A stretch of DNA of 64,000 nucleotides from Pseudooceanicola nanhaiensis (GTDB lineage: Bacteria; Pseudomonadota; Alphaproteobacteria; Rhodobacterales; Rhodobacteraceae): positions 174,637-238,636 of the forward strand of contig NZ_JAIUZP010000009.1 of the NCBI RefSeq assembly GCF_020171315.1, in the 5' to 3' direction. Below are positions 1 through 7,393 of the stretch, piece after piece. The notes under the pieces were generated by a model. That model was not told where the DNA came from, made no database searches, and worked only from the letters and a program-made list of their open reading frames with translations. Positions within the stretch are counted from its first letter, which is position 1. Each line of letters begins with the position of its first letter. Both the position numbers and the translations under genes were made by a program.

Positions 1-2
1 TG

Positions 3-497
3 CGTCGCCTGTGCCCGCGTGGCGGCAAGATCGCCCTCGTGCCGGGCAACGTGCGCTACACCTGCCAGCAGTCGCTCGCGGCCAGTTTCCGGGGCTTCAT
101 ATCGGAGGTGACGACGCCGCGCTTCACCGTGATCGACGTCCCTTCGACCGAAGAGAGCGACCTGCGGGCGGAGGAAGTCGTGACCTCGCTGCTGCGGGAA
201 CATCCCGATCTCGTGGCGATCGTCCTGTCGGGCGGCGGGCTTCAGGGGGCCGCGCGCGCGCTGGCCAGCCGCGGCCAAAGCGAGCGCACGGGCCCGCTGC
301 TGATCGGGACCGAGATCACCGAGAAGACCCGCGCCCTGCTGGTCGAGGGGCGGATCGACATGATCCTCGCCCATCCCGGCAAGGACATCGCGCGCGAGGC
401 CGTGCGGGCGCTGGTCCGGCAGATGGAGGGGCTCGACAAGCCGCAGGGCGTGCAGCGCGTCCTGCCCTTCGAGATCCTCATCGGCGAGAATTGCTGA
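3..497 (+). CDS. LacI-family transcriptional regulator, C-terminal part (5' end outside window)
   Basis: This frame is open from the first base and ends with TGA at 495-497, so only the C-terminal effector domain is present (about 164 residues). The sequence resembles the type 1 periplasmic-binding fold of LacI/GalR regulators: a beta strand KIALVPG, a later strand ending VLSGGG, LLIGTEITEK, and IDMILAHPGKDIAREAV, where the ligand cleft and hinge strands normally lie. The DNA-binding helix-turn-helix is upstream of the window. It converges on dctD with 21 bases between them. A sugar or polyol ligand is usual for the family, but nothing here identifies it. An ABC-type sugar-binding protein is the alternative; the soluble, leaderless look cannot be tested without the N-terminus. 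Confidence 0.7.
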   Translation, partial: RRLCPRGGKIALVPGNVRYTCQQSLAASFRGFISEVTTPRFTVIDVPSTEESDLRAEEVVTSLLREHPDLVAIVLSGGGLQGAARALASRGQSERTGPLLIGTEITEKTRALLVEGRIDMILAHPGKDIAREAVRALVRQMEGLDKPQGVQRVLPFEILIGENC

Positions 498-518
498 GGC
501 GGGCGTTCCGTCAGGACC

Positions 519-1823
519 TCAGACCCGGATCCCGTAGCGGCTGATCTTGTCGTTCAGGGTGCGTCGCGCCATGCCCAGCGACCGGGCCGCGCGTTCCGTG
601 TTGCCCCGGCAGCGTTCCAGCGTCAGGCGAATTTCGCGCGCCTCGAAGGCCGCGACCCGGTCGGCGAGGCTTTCGGCCTCCACCGGGGCGGCGGCAGGCC
701 CCTCCGGCATGTCGAGGCCGAGGGCAAAGCGTTCCGCCAGCGCCTTCAGCTCGCGCACGTTGCCGGGCCATGGGCGGCGCAGCAGAGACTGCTTCAGTGC
801 GTAGTCGATCTCGGGCAAGGGGCGGCCATAGCGGGCGGCGGCAAGCCCCGCGTAGTGCGAGAAGAGCAGCAGGATATCGTCGCCGAGGGCGCGCAGCGGC
901 TCCACCGCGATCTCGGCACCCGCGAGGCGGTAGAAGAGATCGGCGCGGAAGGTCCCGTCCAGTGTCAGCGACCGCAGGTCGGTCTTGGAGGTCGCGATGA
1001 TCCGCAGGTCGAGCGGGCGCAGACGGTTTTCGCCCAGCCTCTCGACGGCGCGCTCCTGCAGGGCGCGCAGCAGCTTGGGTTGCAGGGCGGCGGGCATCGC
1101 CTCCACCTCGTCCAGCATCAAGGTCCCGCCGGAGGCCGCCTCCAGCTTGCCGGGCTTGTCCTGCGCACCGGGGAAGGCGCCCGCGACATGGCCGAAGCAT
1201 TCGATCTCGAAGAGCGTCTCGGGCAGGGCGGCGCAGTTCACGGCGACGAAGGGCCCCCCGGCGCGGGGGCTGGCGGCATGCAGGGCACGGGCCACCAGTT
1301 CCTTGCCGGTGCCGGTCTCGCCGGTGACGACGATGTCGATCTCGGTGGGCGCAAGGGCCGCGATCCGGTCCCGCAGGGTGGTCATGGCCGAGGACTGGCC
1401 CAGCAGGCCGCCGCCCTCTGTCCGGGTCATGCTGTCCTGCAGGCGGCCGATCTCGGCCCGGGCGGCGCGGCCACGCAGGGCGCGTTCGATCACCGTGACG
1501 AGGTGCATCCCGTCATAGGGCTTTTCGAGGAAATCCTCGGCCCCTGCCCGCATCGCCTGCACCGCCTGCGGCAGGTCGCCATGGCCCGAGATCATGATCA
1601 CCGGGCAGTCGGGATCGCGTTCCAGCGCGGCGGAGAGCACGGCGTGCCCGTCCATGCCCGGCATCCTGAGGTCGGTGATCACGAGGTCGGGCCGGGCCCC
1701 GGCGGCCATGGCAGCACTGCCGCCGGCAAAGCCCTCGGCCCGGAAACCGGCGGCTTCCAGCAGATCGCAGAGCGCAAGGCGGTGGTCGGTGTCATCCTCG
1801 ACCACGTGGATCAGCGGGATCAT
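519..1823 (-). CDS. dctD: Sigma-54-dependent response regulator, DctD-like
   Basis: Response regulator of 434 residues that would activate sigma-54 promoters after phosphorylation by the adjacent histidine kinase. Domains in order: receiver with acidic pocket EDD at 9-11, phospho-acceptor Asp51 (ITDLRMPG) and Lys101 (EKP); AAA+ domain with Walker A GETGTGKE at 168-175 and Walker B LMLDEVE; and a C-terminal Fis-type helix-turn-helix (ERAARSLGMARRTLNDKI). The sigma-54 contact loop reads GAFPGA at 215-220 instead of the usual GAFTGA. The start overlaps the dctB stop by an ATGA, so the two proteins are translationally coupled. Members of this group control C4-dicarboxylate or other TRAP transport genes; here the likely target is the TAXI transporter encoded upstream in the same operon. 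The exact ligand is unknown. Confidence 0.88.
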   Translation of the reverse strand: MIPLIHVVEDDTDHRLALCDLLEAAGFRAEGFAGGSAAMAAGARPDLVITDLRMPGMDGHAVLSAALERDPDCPVIMISGHGDLPQAVQAMRAGAEDFLEKPYDGMHLVTVIERALRGRAARAEIGRLQDSMTRTEGGGLLGQSSAMTTLRDRIAALAPTEIDIVVTGETGTGKELVARALHAASPRAGGPFVAVNCAALPETLFEIECFGHVAGAFPGAQDKPGKLEAASGGTLMLDEVEAMPAALQPKLLRALQERAVERLGENRLRPLDLRIIATSKTDLRSLTLDGTFRADLFYRLAGAEIAVEPLRALGDDILLLFSHYAGLAAARYGRPLPEIDYALKQSLLRRPWPGNVRELKALAERFALGLDMPEGPAAAPVEAESLADRVAAFEAREIRLTLERCRGNTERAARSLGMARRTLNDKISRYGIRV

Positions 1824-3634
1824 TCGGCTGCCTCCTGTCCGCTCTCATCGGGGGCGTTCCGTTCCAGCATCGGCAGCAGCACCGACACTTCGGCACCGCC
1901 CTCGGGACGCGAGCGGAAGTCGAGCCGCCCGCCGAACTGCTGGACCACCTCGGAGGAGATCGCAAGCCCCAGTCCCAGACCCTCGCCGCCCATCTTGGTG
2001 GAGAAGAAGGGCTCGGTCACGCGGGGCAGCACCTCGGGGTCGAAGCCGGGGCCGTTGTCGCGCACGGCGATGCGCAGCATCCCGTCCTCCTCGGCCAGCG
2101 CGATCACCACCTCGCCGTGGCCGGGCTCCACCGCCTCGATGGCATTGCCCAGCAGGTTGACCAGCACCTGTTCCAGCCGCGCCGTGCCCGCCTGCACCAC
2201 GGGGTTGAACGTGGGCCGTTCAAAGCGCGGTTCCAGCCCGGCGACATTGGCGCGCGGCAGGACCAGTTGCAGCGCGGATTGCACCACGGGCACCACGGTC
2301 ACGGGGTGCAGAGGGGCGACCTCGCGGCGCGAGAAGTTCTTGAGGTGTTTCGTCATCCGCTGCATCCGCCGGATCAGGCCCCGGGCCGATTGCAGGCGGT
2401 GAGAGGTCTGTTCCGGCGCGCGGGACAGGCTGAACTCGGCCGCCGTCAGCGTGGCCTCCATCGCGGCGAGCGGCTGGCTCACCTCGTGCACGATGGCGGC
2501 GGACATCCGGCCGAGGGCGGCCATCTTCTCGGTCTGGACGAGGGTTTCCTGCGTGGCGCGCAAGTCGGCCTCGGCCTGCCGGCGGGCGACCACTTCGCGG
2601 GCCAGTTCGGCGGTACGGACCTGCACCTTGCGTTCCATCATGTCGGTCTGGCGGATGCGCAGCGCGATCAGCCGCAGCCGGTGGCGGCGCATGTCGGCCA
2701 GCGCCAGCCCCATCAGCCCGGCCAGCAGGACGAAGCCCGCCGTCAGCGCGGCGGCGGCCCGCGCAGGCAGCACGGGCGCCGCGGCGATCAGGCGCCAACC
2801 CTGTTCGAACCCGGTGGAGCGCAGGATGGTGGTGCGGCCAAGGCCCGCGACCATCAGGGCGCTCTGCCCGTTCTGCATTAGCGGGTCGGCCTCATCCAGC
2901 GGGGTGGAGAAGTAGAGTCGGGATTCCTGCAGCCGCGCCAATGCCGCCTCTCCCAGCGGGTAGAGCGGGCGATAGCGCCACGCGGGCAGGGAGGAAAGGA
3001 AGACCACCCCGTCGCGATCGGTCACGGCGACATGCTGGCCGGTCTCGATCCACGCCGCCTCCAGCGGGCGCAGGTCGATCTTCACCACCATGACGCCCAC
3101 GGGCGTGGCATTCTCCCCGCCAATGCGGGAGGCGATGAAATAGCCCGGCTCGCCAGTGGTGACGCCGATGCCGTAGACCGCGCCGCTGCCGGTGGCGAGC
3201 GCATCGGTGTAATAGGGCCGGAAGCTGTAGTCTGAGCCGACATAGCTCGTCTCGGTCTGCCAGTTGGAGGCGGCGATGGTCACCCCCTCGGCGTTCAGCA
3301 GGTAGAGCTGACCCGAGCTGGAATAACGCGTGACCCGTTCGAGGTAGCGGTTCGCGGCGTCAATGGTCCGGGGATCCTCCGGGGCGATCAGCGCCTCGCG
3401 GATGCGGTCACTCTCGCCGGCGACGCGGGGCAGGTAGCGGAAGCGGTCGATCTCGGTCTGGAGCGCGTGGCTGCCGACCTGCAGGGTCTGTTCCAGCCCC
3501 TGCCGCGTCTGCAGCAGCACCCATTGCCAGGCCAGCCCGCCGCAGAGCAGGGCGGCCAGGGCGACGACTGCAAGCCGCGCCCACCAGACCGACCGGAGCC
3601 GGTGCCGCAGACGGTCCCGGACCCGCCCACGCAT
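1820..3634 (-). CDS. dctB: Sensor histidine kinase, DctB-like
   Basis: Membrane sensor kinase of 604 residues. An N-terminal membrane helix (about residues 19-40) is followed by a periplasmic double-Cache-like domain (YLLNAEGVTIAASNW and DRDGVVFLSS segments), a second membrane helix near 290-312, a coiled-coil linker (ARRQAEADLRATQETLVQ), then the kinase core. Kinase motifs seen are the H-box HEVSQPLAA, N-box NLLGNAIEA, G1 DNGPGF and G2 GEGLGLGLA. It follows the DUF1850 gene by three bases and overlaps dctD by four, so it belongs to the TRAP operon. DctB proteins read extracellular dicarboxylates through the Cache domain; the TAXI-type partner here suggests the signal may be a different organic acid. 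Start chosen at the ATG three bases after the preceding stop. Confidence 0.88.
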   Translation of the reverse strand: MRGRVRDRLRHRLRSVWWARLAVVALAALLCGGLAWQWVLLQTRQGLEQTLQVGSHALQTEIDRFRYLPRVAGESDRIREALIAPEDPRTIDAANRYLERVTRYSSSGQLYLLNAEGVTIAASNWQTETSYVGSDYSFRPYYTDALATGSGAVYGIGVTTGEPGYFIASRIGGENATPVGVMVVKIDLRPLEAAWIETGQHVAVTDRDGVVFLSSLPAWRYRPLYPLGEAALARLQESRLYFSTPLDEADPLMQNGQSALMVAGLGRTTILRSTGFEQGWRLIAAAPVLPARAAAALTAGFVLLAGLMGLALADMRRHRLRLIALRIRQTDMMERKVQVRTAELAREVVARRQAEADLRATQETLVQTEKMAALGRMSAAIVHEVSQPLAAMEATLTAAEFSLSRAPEQTSHRLQSARGLIRRMQRMTKHLKNFSRREVAPLHPVTVVPVVQSALQLVLPRANVAGLEPRFERPTFNPVVQAGTARLEQVLVNLLGNAIEAVEPGHGEVVIALAEEDGMLRIAVRDNGPGFDPEVLPRVTEPFFSTKMGGEGLGLGLAISSEVVQQFGGRLDFRSRPEGGAEVSVLLPMLERNAPDESGQEAAE

Positions 3635-3637
3635 GGC

Positions 3638-4045
3638 TCAGCTGCCGTCGCAGGGGGCGAGGTGGATGGGAGCGCCCGAAGTGGCGCCAAGCTCGACGCA
3701 ATCGGCGCCGCAGAGCGTCCAGGCCGAGGGCGTCTCGCCGGAGGCGGCAAGCGTCAGGTCGCGCACCGGGGGCAGGTCGGGCGCCCAGACCCACCAGCCG
3801 TCTTCGAAATGGCCGCCCTCGCCGGGCTCCATTCCCGCGCCGGAGCCTTTTACCGCGGCCTCGACGAGGTGAAGGCGACGGTCTCCCGTCGCCTCCTTGG
3901 TCTGTGCTGTGCCCGTGTCGGGGACGATCACTTCCCAGACCTCGCGCCAGGCCTGCTTCTCGACGGAGTGGGTCCACTCCAGCGAGAAACGGTCACCTGC
4001 CGCGAGCGAGAGGATCATCGCCCCTGCCATCAGGCAGCTGCTCAC
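3638..4045 (-). CDS. DUF1850-family protein of the TAXI transporter operon
   Basis: Small protein of 135 residues, recognisable as DUF1850 by the SLEWTHSVEK segment near the N-terminus and the WTLCGADC end region. Such proteins are encoded next to TAXI-type TRAP permeases, and their role is not established. The N-terminal stretch LMAGAMILSLAAG is a short hydrophobic segment, possibly a signal or anchor. I place the start at the GTG whose bases overlap the permease stop (GTGA), because the longer upstream ATG lies well inside the permease gene. The dctB start follows three bases after the stop. A non-catalytic accessory or assembly role for the transporter is inference from position only. Confidence 0.75.
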   Translation of the reverse strand: MSSCLMAGAMILSLAAGDRFSLEWTHSVEKQAWREVWEVIVPDTGTAQTKEATGDRRLHLVEAAVKGSGAGMEPGEGGHFEDGWWVWAPDLPPVRDLTLAASGETPSAWTLCGADCVELGATSGAPIHLAPCDGS

Positions 4046-6141
4046 GATGCCACCGGCGCCTTGCGGCGGAACCACAGCAGGGCCGCGAAGATCGCCACGA
4101 GGGCAAAGCCGACCTCATCCGTGATCGGCATCGCGGCCACGAGGGTGAAGGCCCCCGCCACGGCGATGGCACGTTCCCAGATCGCCAGCGGACGACCCAG
4201 CCAGCCGATGACCGATGCCCCCCAGAGACCGAGCGCCAGCAGCGCCTTCACGAGGATGTAGGCCACCGCCGGCCAGTAGCCGATGGCATCCGCCAGCGGG
4301 CCGCCGTCCTGCAGCATCAGGGCGGGGGTATAGACCGCCATGAAGGGCACGACGAAACCGGCTGCCGCCACCTTGATCGCCTCGAAGCTGATCTTCAGGC
4401 CGCTTTCCTTGGCGATCGGGGCTGCTGCAAAGCAGGCCAGTGCCACGGGCGGTGTCAGGTCGGCGAGGATGCCGAAGTAGAAGACGAACATGTGGCTGAC
4501 GATCAGCGGCACACCGAGGTCCAGCAGCGCGGGGCCCGCGATGGAGGAGGTGATGATGTAGTTCGGGATCGTCGGGATCCCCATGCCGAGGATGATGCAG
4601 GTGATCATCGTCAGGATGAGGGAGAGGAACAGGCTGTTCTGCCCGACCGAGACGATGAACTGGCCAAAGGTGTTGGCCGCACCGGTCAGGGTCATCACCC
4701 CGATGATCACGCCCACCAGCGCACAGGCGATCCCGACGGGCAGGGCCGTCTTGGCACCGTCCGCGAGGCTGTCACGGCAGATGGCCAGCGTCTCGCGCCC
4801 GCCCTTGGAAATCGCGTTGGCGGCGATCAGCAGGGCCAGCATCAGCAGCAGGGCGTTGATGCCGAACTTGAAGAAGGCCGAGGCCCCGATGCCGAGGATG
4901 ATCCAGAAGATCACCCGCACCCCGGTCGACCCCATGCCGAGCGCGATGGAGGCGCCGAGGATCAGCATGCCCGTCAGCGCAAGGCCGATGGTGCCCGCGA
5001 AGAGCGGCGTGTAGCCCGAGAACAGCAGGTAGACGAGGACCGCCAGCGGCAGGATCAGGTACCAGCCTTCCTTCAGCGCCTTGCGGGCCGAGGGCAGCGC
5101 GTCGCCGGAGAGGCCGCGCAGGTCGCGCTTGCCGGCTTCGAGGTGGACCATCCAGAAGGCGCCCGCGAAGTAGAGGATCGCGGGCACGAGGGCCGCTTTC
5201 ACCACTTCGATGTACTGCACGCCCAGCGTCTCGGCCATGATGAAGGCCACGGCGCCCATGACGGGGGGCATGATCTGGCCGCCCATGGAGGAGGTCGCCT
5301 CGACACCGCCGGCGAAGGCGGGACGGTAGCCGAAGCGCTTCATCAGCGGGATGGTGAACTGGCCGGTGGTGACCACGTTGGCCACGCCCGAACCCGAGAT
5401 CGTGCCCATCAGGCCCGAGGAGAGCACCGAGACCTTGGCCGCGCCACCCATCTTGTGGCCCACGAGGCCCAGCGAGACGTCGGTGAAGAGCTTGATCATG
5501 CCCGCCTTCTCGAGGAAGGAGCCGAACAGGATGAAGAGGAAGATGTAGGTCGCCGACACGTAGGTCGGGATGCCGTAGATGCCTTCCGTACCGTAGGCGA
5601 TCTGCTCCACCACCTGTTCGAAGGCATAGCCGCGGTGGTTGAAGGGCGAGGGCAGGTGCTGCCCGAAGAGCGCATAGGCGAGGAAGAAGCCGCAGATTAT
5701 CGGCAGGGCAGGGCCCATCAGCATCCATGCGGCGGTGAAGACGGTGACGACGGCGACGCAGCCGAAGACCAGGTCCAGCGTGGTCGGGTCACCGGCCCGC
5801 ATCAGCAGGGGGACATACTCGATCCACTGGTAGGCGGCGATGGCCACGCCGGCGGCGCCGAGCAGCCAGCACAGCACGCGGACGGGCGAGGAAAAGCCGC
5901 GGCCGATGGCCAGCAGCGGGAAGCCGAGCGCCATCAGGAAGGCCACGTGCACGGCCCGCATCACCTGGCTGGGCAGGTCGATGACATGGGCGGCAATCGC
6001 GATCTGGTAGAGCGAGAAGGCAACCGCGAGCCAGAAGAGGAAGCGGCCCGCCGCGGAGGCGGGGAAGCTGTTGGCCAGCGGATCGTGGATCTCGTTCGAT
6101 TCCTCGGTGCGCGTTTTGGCCGAAGTCGTAGGTTCTGTCAT
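4042..6141 (-). CDS. TRAP transporter fused permease (TAXI type, 4TM/12TM)
   Basis: Inner-membrane permease of 699 residues in which the small (4TM, DctQ-like) and large (12TM, DctM-like) TRAP subunits are fused. The N-terminal third carries four hydrophobic helices; the large domain has the conserved stretches SGSGVANVVTTG, GGQIMPPVMGAVAFIMAE and GMGIPTIPNYI typical of DctM. It imports an organic anion with sodium together with the TAXI binding protein encoded just upstream. Start set at the ATG preceded by GGGAGGGTATC, a good ribosome binding site; an upstream in-frame start would add seven residues without one. The gene overlaps the DUF1850 gene by four bases. Substrates of TAXI systems are mostly unassigned, glutamate and alpha-ketoglutarate being examples. 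Confidence 0.93.
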   Translation of the reverse strand: MTEPTTSAKTRTEESNEIHDPLANSFPASAAGRFLFWLAVAFSLYQIAIAAHVIDLPSQVMRAVHVAFLMALGFPLLAIGRGFSSPVRVLCWLLGAAGVAIAAYQWIEYVPLLMRAGDPTTLDLVFGCVAVVTVFTAAWMLMGPALPIICGFFLAYALFGQHLPSPFNHRGYAFEQVVEQIAYGTEGIYGIPTYVSATYIFLFILFGSFLEKAGMIKLFTDVSLGLVGHKMGGAAKVSVLSSGLMGTISGSGVANVVTTGQFTIPLMKRFGYRPAFAGGVEATSSMGGQIMPPVMGAVAFIMAETLGVQYIEVVKAALVPAILYFAGAFWMVHLEAGKRDLRGLSGDALPSARKALKEGWYLILPLAVLVYLLFSGYTPLFAGTIGLALTGMLILGASIALGMGSTGVRVIFWIILGIGASAFFKFGINALLLMLALLIAANAISKGGRETLAICRDSLADGAKTALPVGIACALVGVIIGVMTLTGAANTFGQFIVSVGQNSLFLSLILTMITCIILGMGIPTIPNYIITSSIAGPALLDLGVPLIVSHMFVFYFGILADLTPPVALACFAAAPIAKESGLKISFEAIKVAAAGFVVPFMAVYTPALMLQDGGPLADAIGYWPAVAYILVKALLALGLWGASVIGWLGRPLAIWERAIAVAGAFTLVAAMPITDEVGFALVAIFAALLWFRRKAPVAS

Positions 6142-6161
6142 GATACCCTCCCGAAACAACA

Positions 6162-6189
6162 AAGGCGGCCCGGGAAACCGGACCGCCTT
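6162..6189 (-). terminator. Intercistronic hairpin between binding protein and permease
   Basis: A 12-base-pair stem (AAGGCGGTCCGG pairing with CCGGGCCGCCTT, one G-U pair) with a four-base loop lies between the TAXI binding-protein stop at 6205 and the permease start at 6141, read on the minus strand, and is followed by TTTGTTGTTT. Such hairpins commonly give partial termination or 3' end protection so that the binding protein is made in excess over the membrane subunit. The structure is seen in the sequence; the function is inferred. Confidence 0.6.
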
Positions 6190-6204
6190 ACGGTGTTGCC
6201 GGTC

Positions 6205-7152
6205 TTACATAAGACCTTGTTCTTTGTAGTACTTCTCCGCACCCGGGTGGAGCGGGATGGGCGAGTTTGCGATCGCATCCTTGATGTTGATCGCGCCGGC
6301 TGCCGCATGGGCCGCCTTCATCTGGTCGAGGTTCTCGAACAGCAGTTTGGTCATCTCGTAGGCCAGTTCATCCGACACGTCGGTGCTGGTCACGAGGATG
6401 TTGGTGATCGCCAGGGTCGGGATGTCCGCGTCCTGACCGGGGTAGGTGCCCGCGGGGATCGTGCCGGCCGCGTAGGGCGCGCCAAGGGTCTCTGCCACTT
6501 CCGCCGGAACCGACACATAGGTCACGTCCTGGGTCGAGGAGAGGTCCTTCAGGGCTGCGGAGCCGAGGCCCGAGCTCTGCAGGGTGGCGTCGAGCTGACG
6601 GTTCTTCATCAGTTCAACCGATTCGGCGAAGGGCAGGTATTCCACCTTGCCGAGATCGTCGTAGGTCATGCCGAGCGCGCCGAAGATCTTGCGTGCGTTG
6701 ACCTCGGTGCCGGACTTGGCCGCACCGACCGAGACCGACTTGCCCTTGAGGTCGGTCACCGTGGTGGCGCCCGCCGCCGAGGAGGCTGCGATCTGGATGT
6801 AGTTCGGGTAGATTGCGGCGATGGCGCGCAGCTTGTCGAGCGGCTTGGAGAAGCCGACGTCTGCGTTGCCTTCGTAGGCGTCTTTCACCGAATCGCCGAG
6901 CGCGAAGCCGATTTCGCCACGGCCCTGCTGCAGCAGGTTCAGGTTCTCGACCGAGGCTTTGGTCGATTGCACCTGCGTGCGGCTGTCGGGAATGCCCTTG
7001 GCGTAAATGTCAGAAAGCGCCACGCCGAGCGGATAATAGACACCCGAGGTGCCGCCGGTCAGGACGTTAATGAAGTCCGTTGCCATTGCGGCAGGGGCGG
7101 ACAGGGAAAGGGTGCCGGCGACAAGTGCGCCGAGCCCAAGGCTCTTGAACAT
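6205..7152 (-). CDS. TAXI-family TRAP transporter solute-binding protein
   Basis: Periplasmic binding protein of 315 residues with a clear signal peptide (MFKSLGLGALVAGTLSLS, cleavage probably after AMA). The mature start INVLTGGTSGVYYPLG is the hallmark TAXI motif (GGTxGxYYPxG), and the later GEIGFALGDSV and TDLKGKSVSVGAAKSGTE segments fit the family. It captures a solute in the periplasm and delivers it to the fused permease downstream. First gene of the operon, with ribosome binding site GGGAGGATTACC before the ATG; a longer reading frame upstream is not used. The substrate cannot be read from sequence. The 241 bases upstream to the dnaE2 stop hold its promoter; I found no convincing sigma-54 element there. 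Confidence 0.94.
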   Translation of the reverse strand: MFKSLGLGALVAGTLSLSAPAAMATDFINVLTGGTSGVYYPLGVALSDIYAKGIPDSRTQVQSTKASVENLNLLQQGRGEIGFALGDSVKDAYEGNADVGFSKPLDKLRAIAAIYPNYIQIAASSAAGATTVTDLKGKSVSVGAAKSGTEVNARKIFGALGMTYDDLGKVEYLPFAESVELMKNRQLDATLQSSGLGSAALKDLSSTQDVTYVSVPAEVAETLGAPYAAGTIPAGTYPGQDADIPTLAITNILVTSTDVSDELAYEMTKLLFENLDQMKAAHAAAGAINIKDAIANSPIPLHPGAEKYYKEQGLM

Positions 7153-7270
7153 GGTAATCCTCCCAGATTCAACGCGTTCCAGTACGCGTGCGGCGCTATT
7201 CTTGGGCAGGGACTGCCTATGTGCAAGGCGGCTGACGGGATCTTGTTGCGGAATCTTCGCGGGGTTCTGC

Positions 7271-7304
7271 CACGGGCGGGGCGGAAATCTGCCCCGCGCC
7301 CGTG
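7271..7304 (-). terminator. Candidate terminator of the imuA-imuB-dnaE2 operon
   Basis: About 90 bases downstream of the dnaE2 stop, CACGGGC pairs with GCCCGTG and the inner GGGGC pairs with GCCCC, with a two-base bulge and an eight-base loop. No T-run follows, as is common in this GC-rich genome, so termination is inferred from position and stem strength only. Confidence 0.35.
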
Positions 7305-7393
7305 CGGACCGGGGGCCGCGGGGGCATGGAGCATCCGGCCCGTGTGGGCGGGTGTGGCGCTGCCCGTGGCGGTTGTGGGGGCGGTGGAAGGGG

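Noticed and set aside
7153..7393. Sigma-54 (-24/-12) promoter before the TAXI operon, expected from DctD
   Set aside because: The best match, around the TTGCAC read on the minus strand near 7220, lacks the GG at -24. No convincing element was found.
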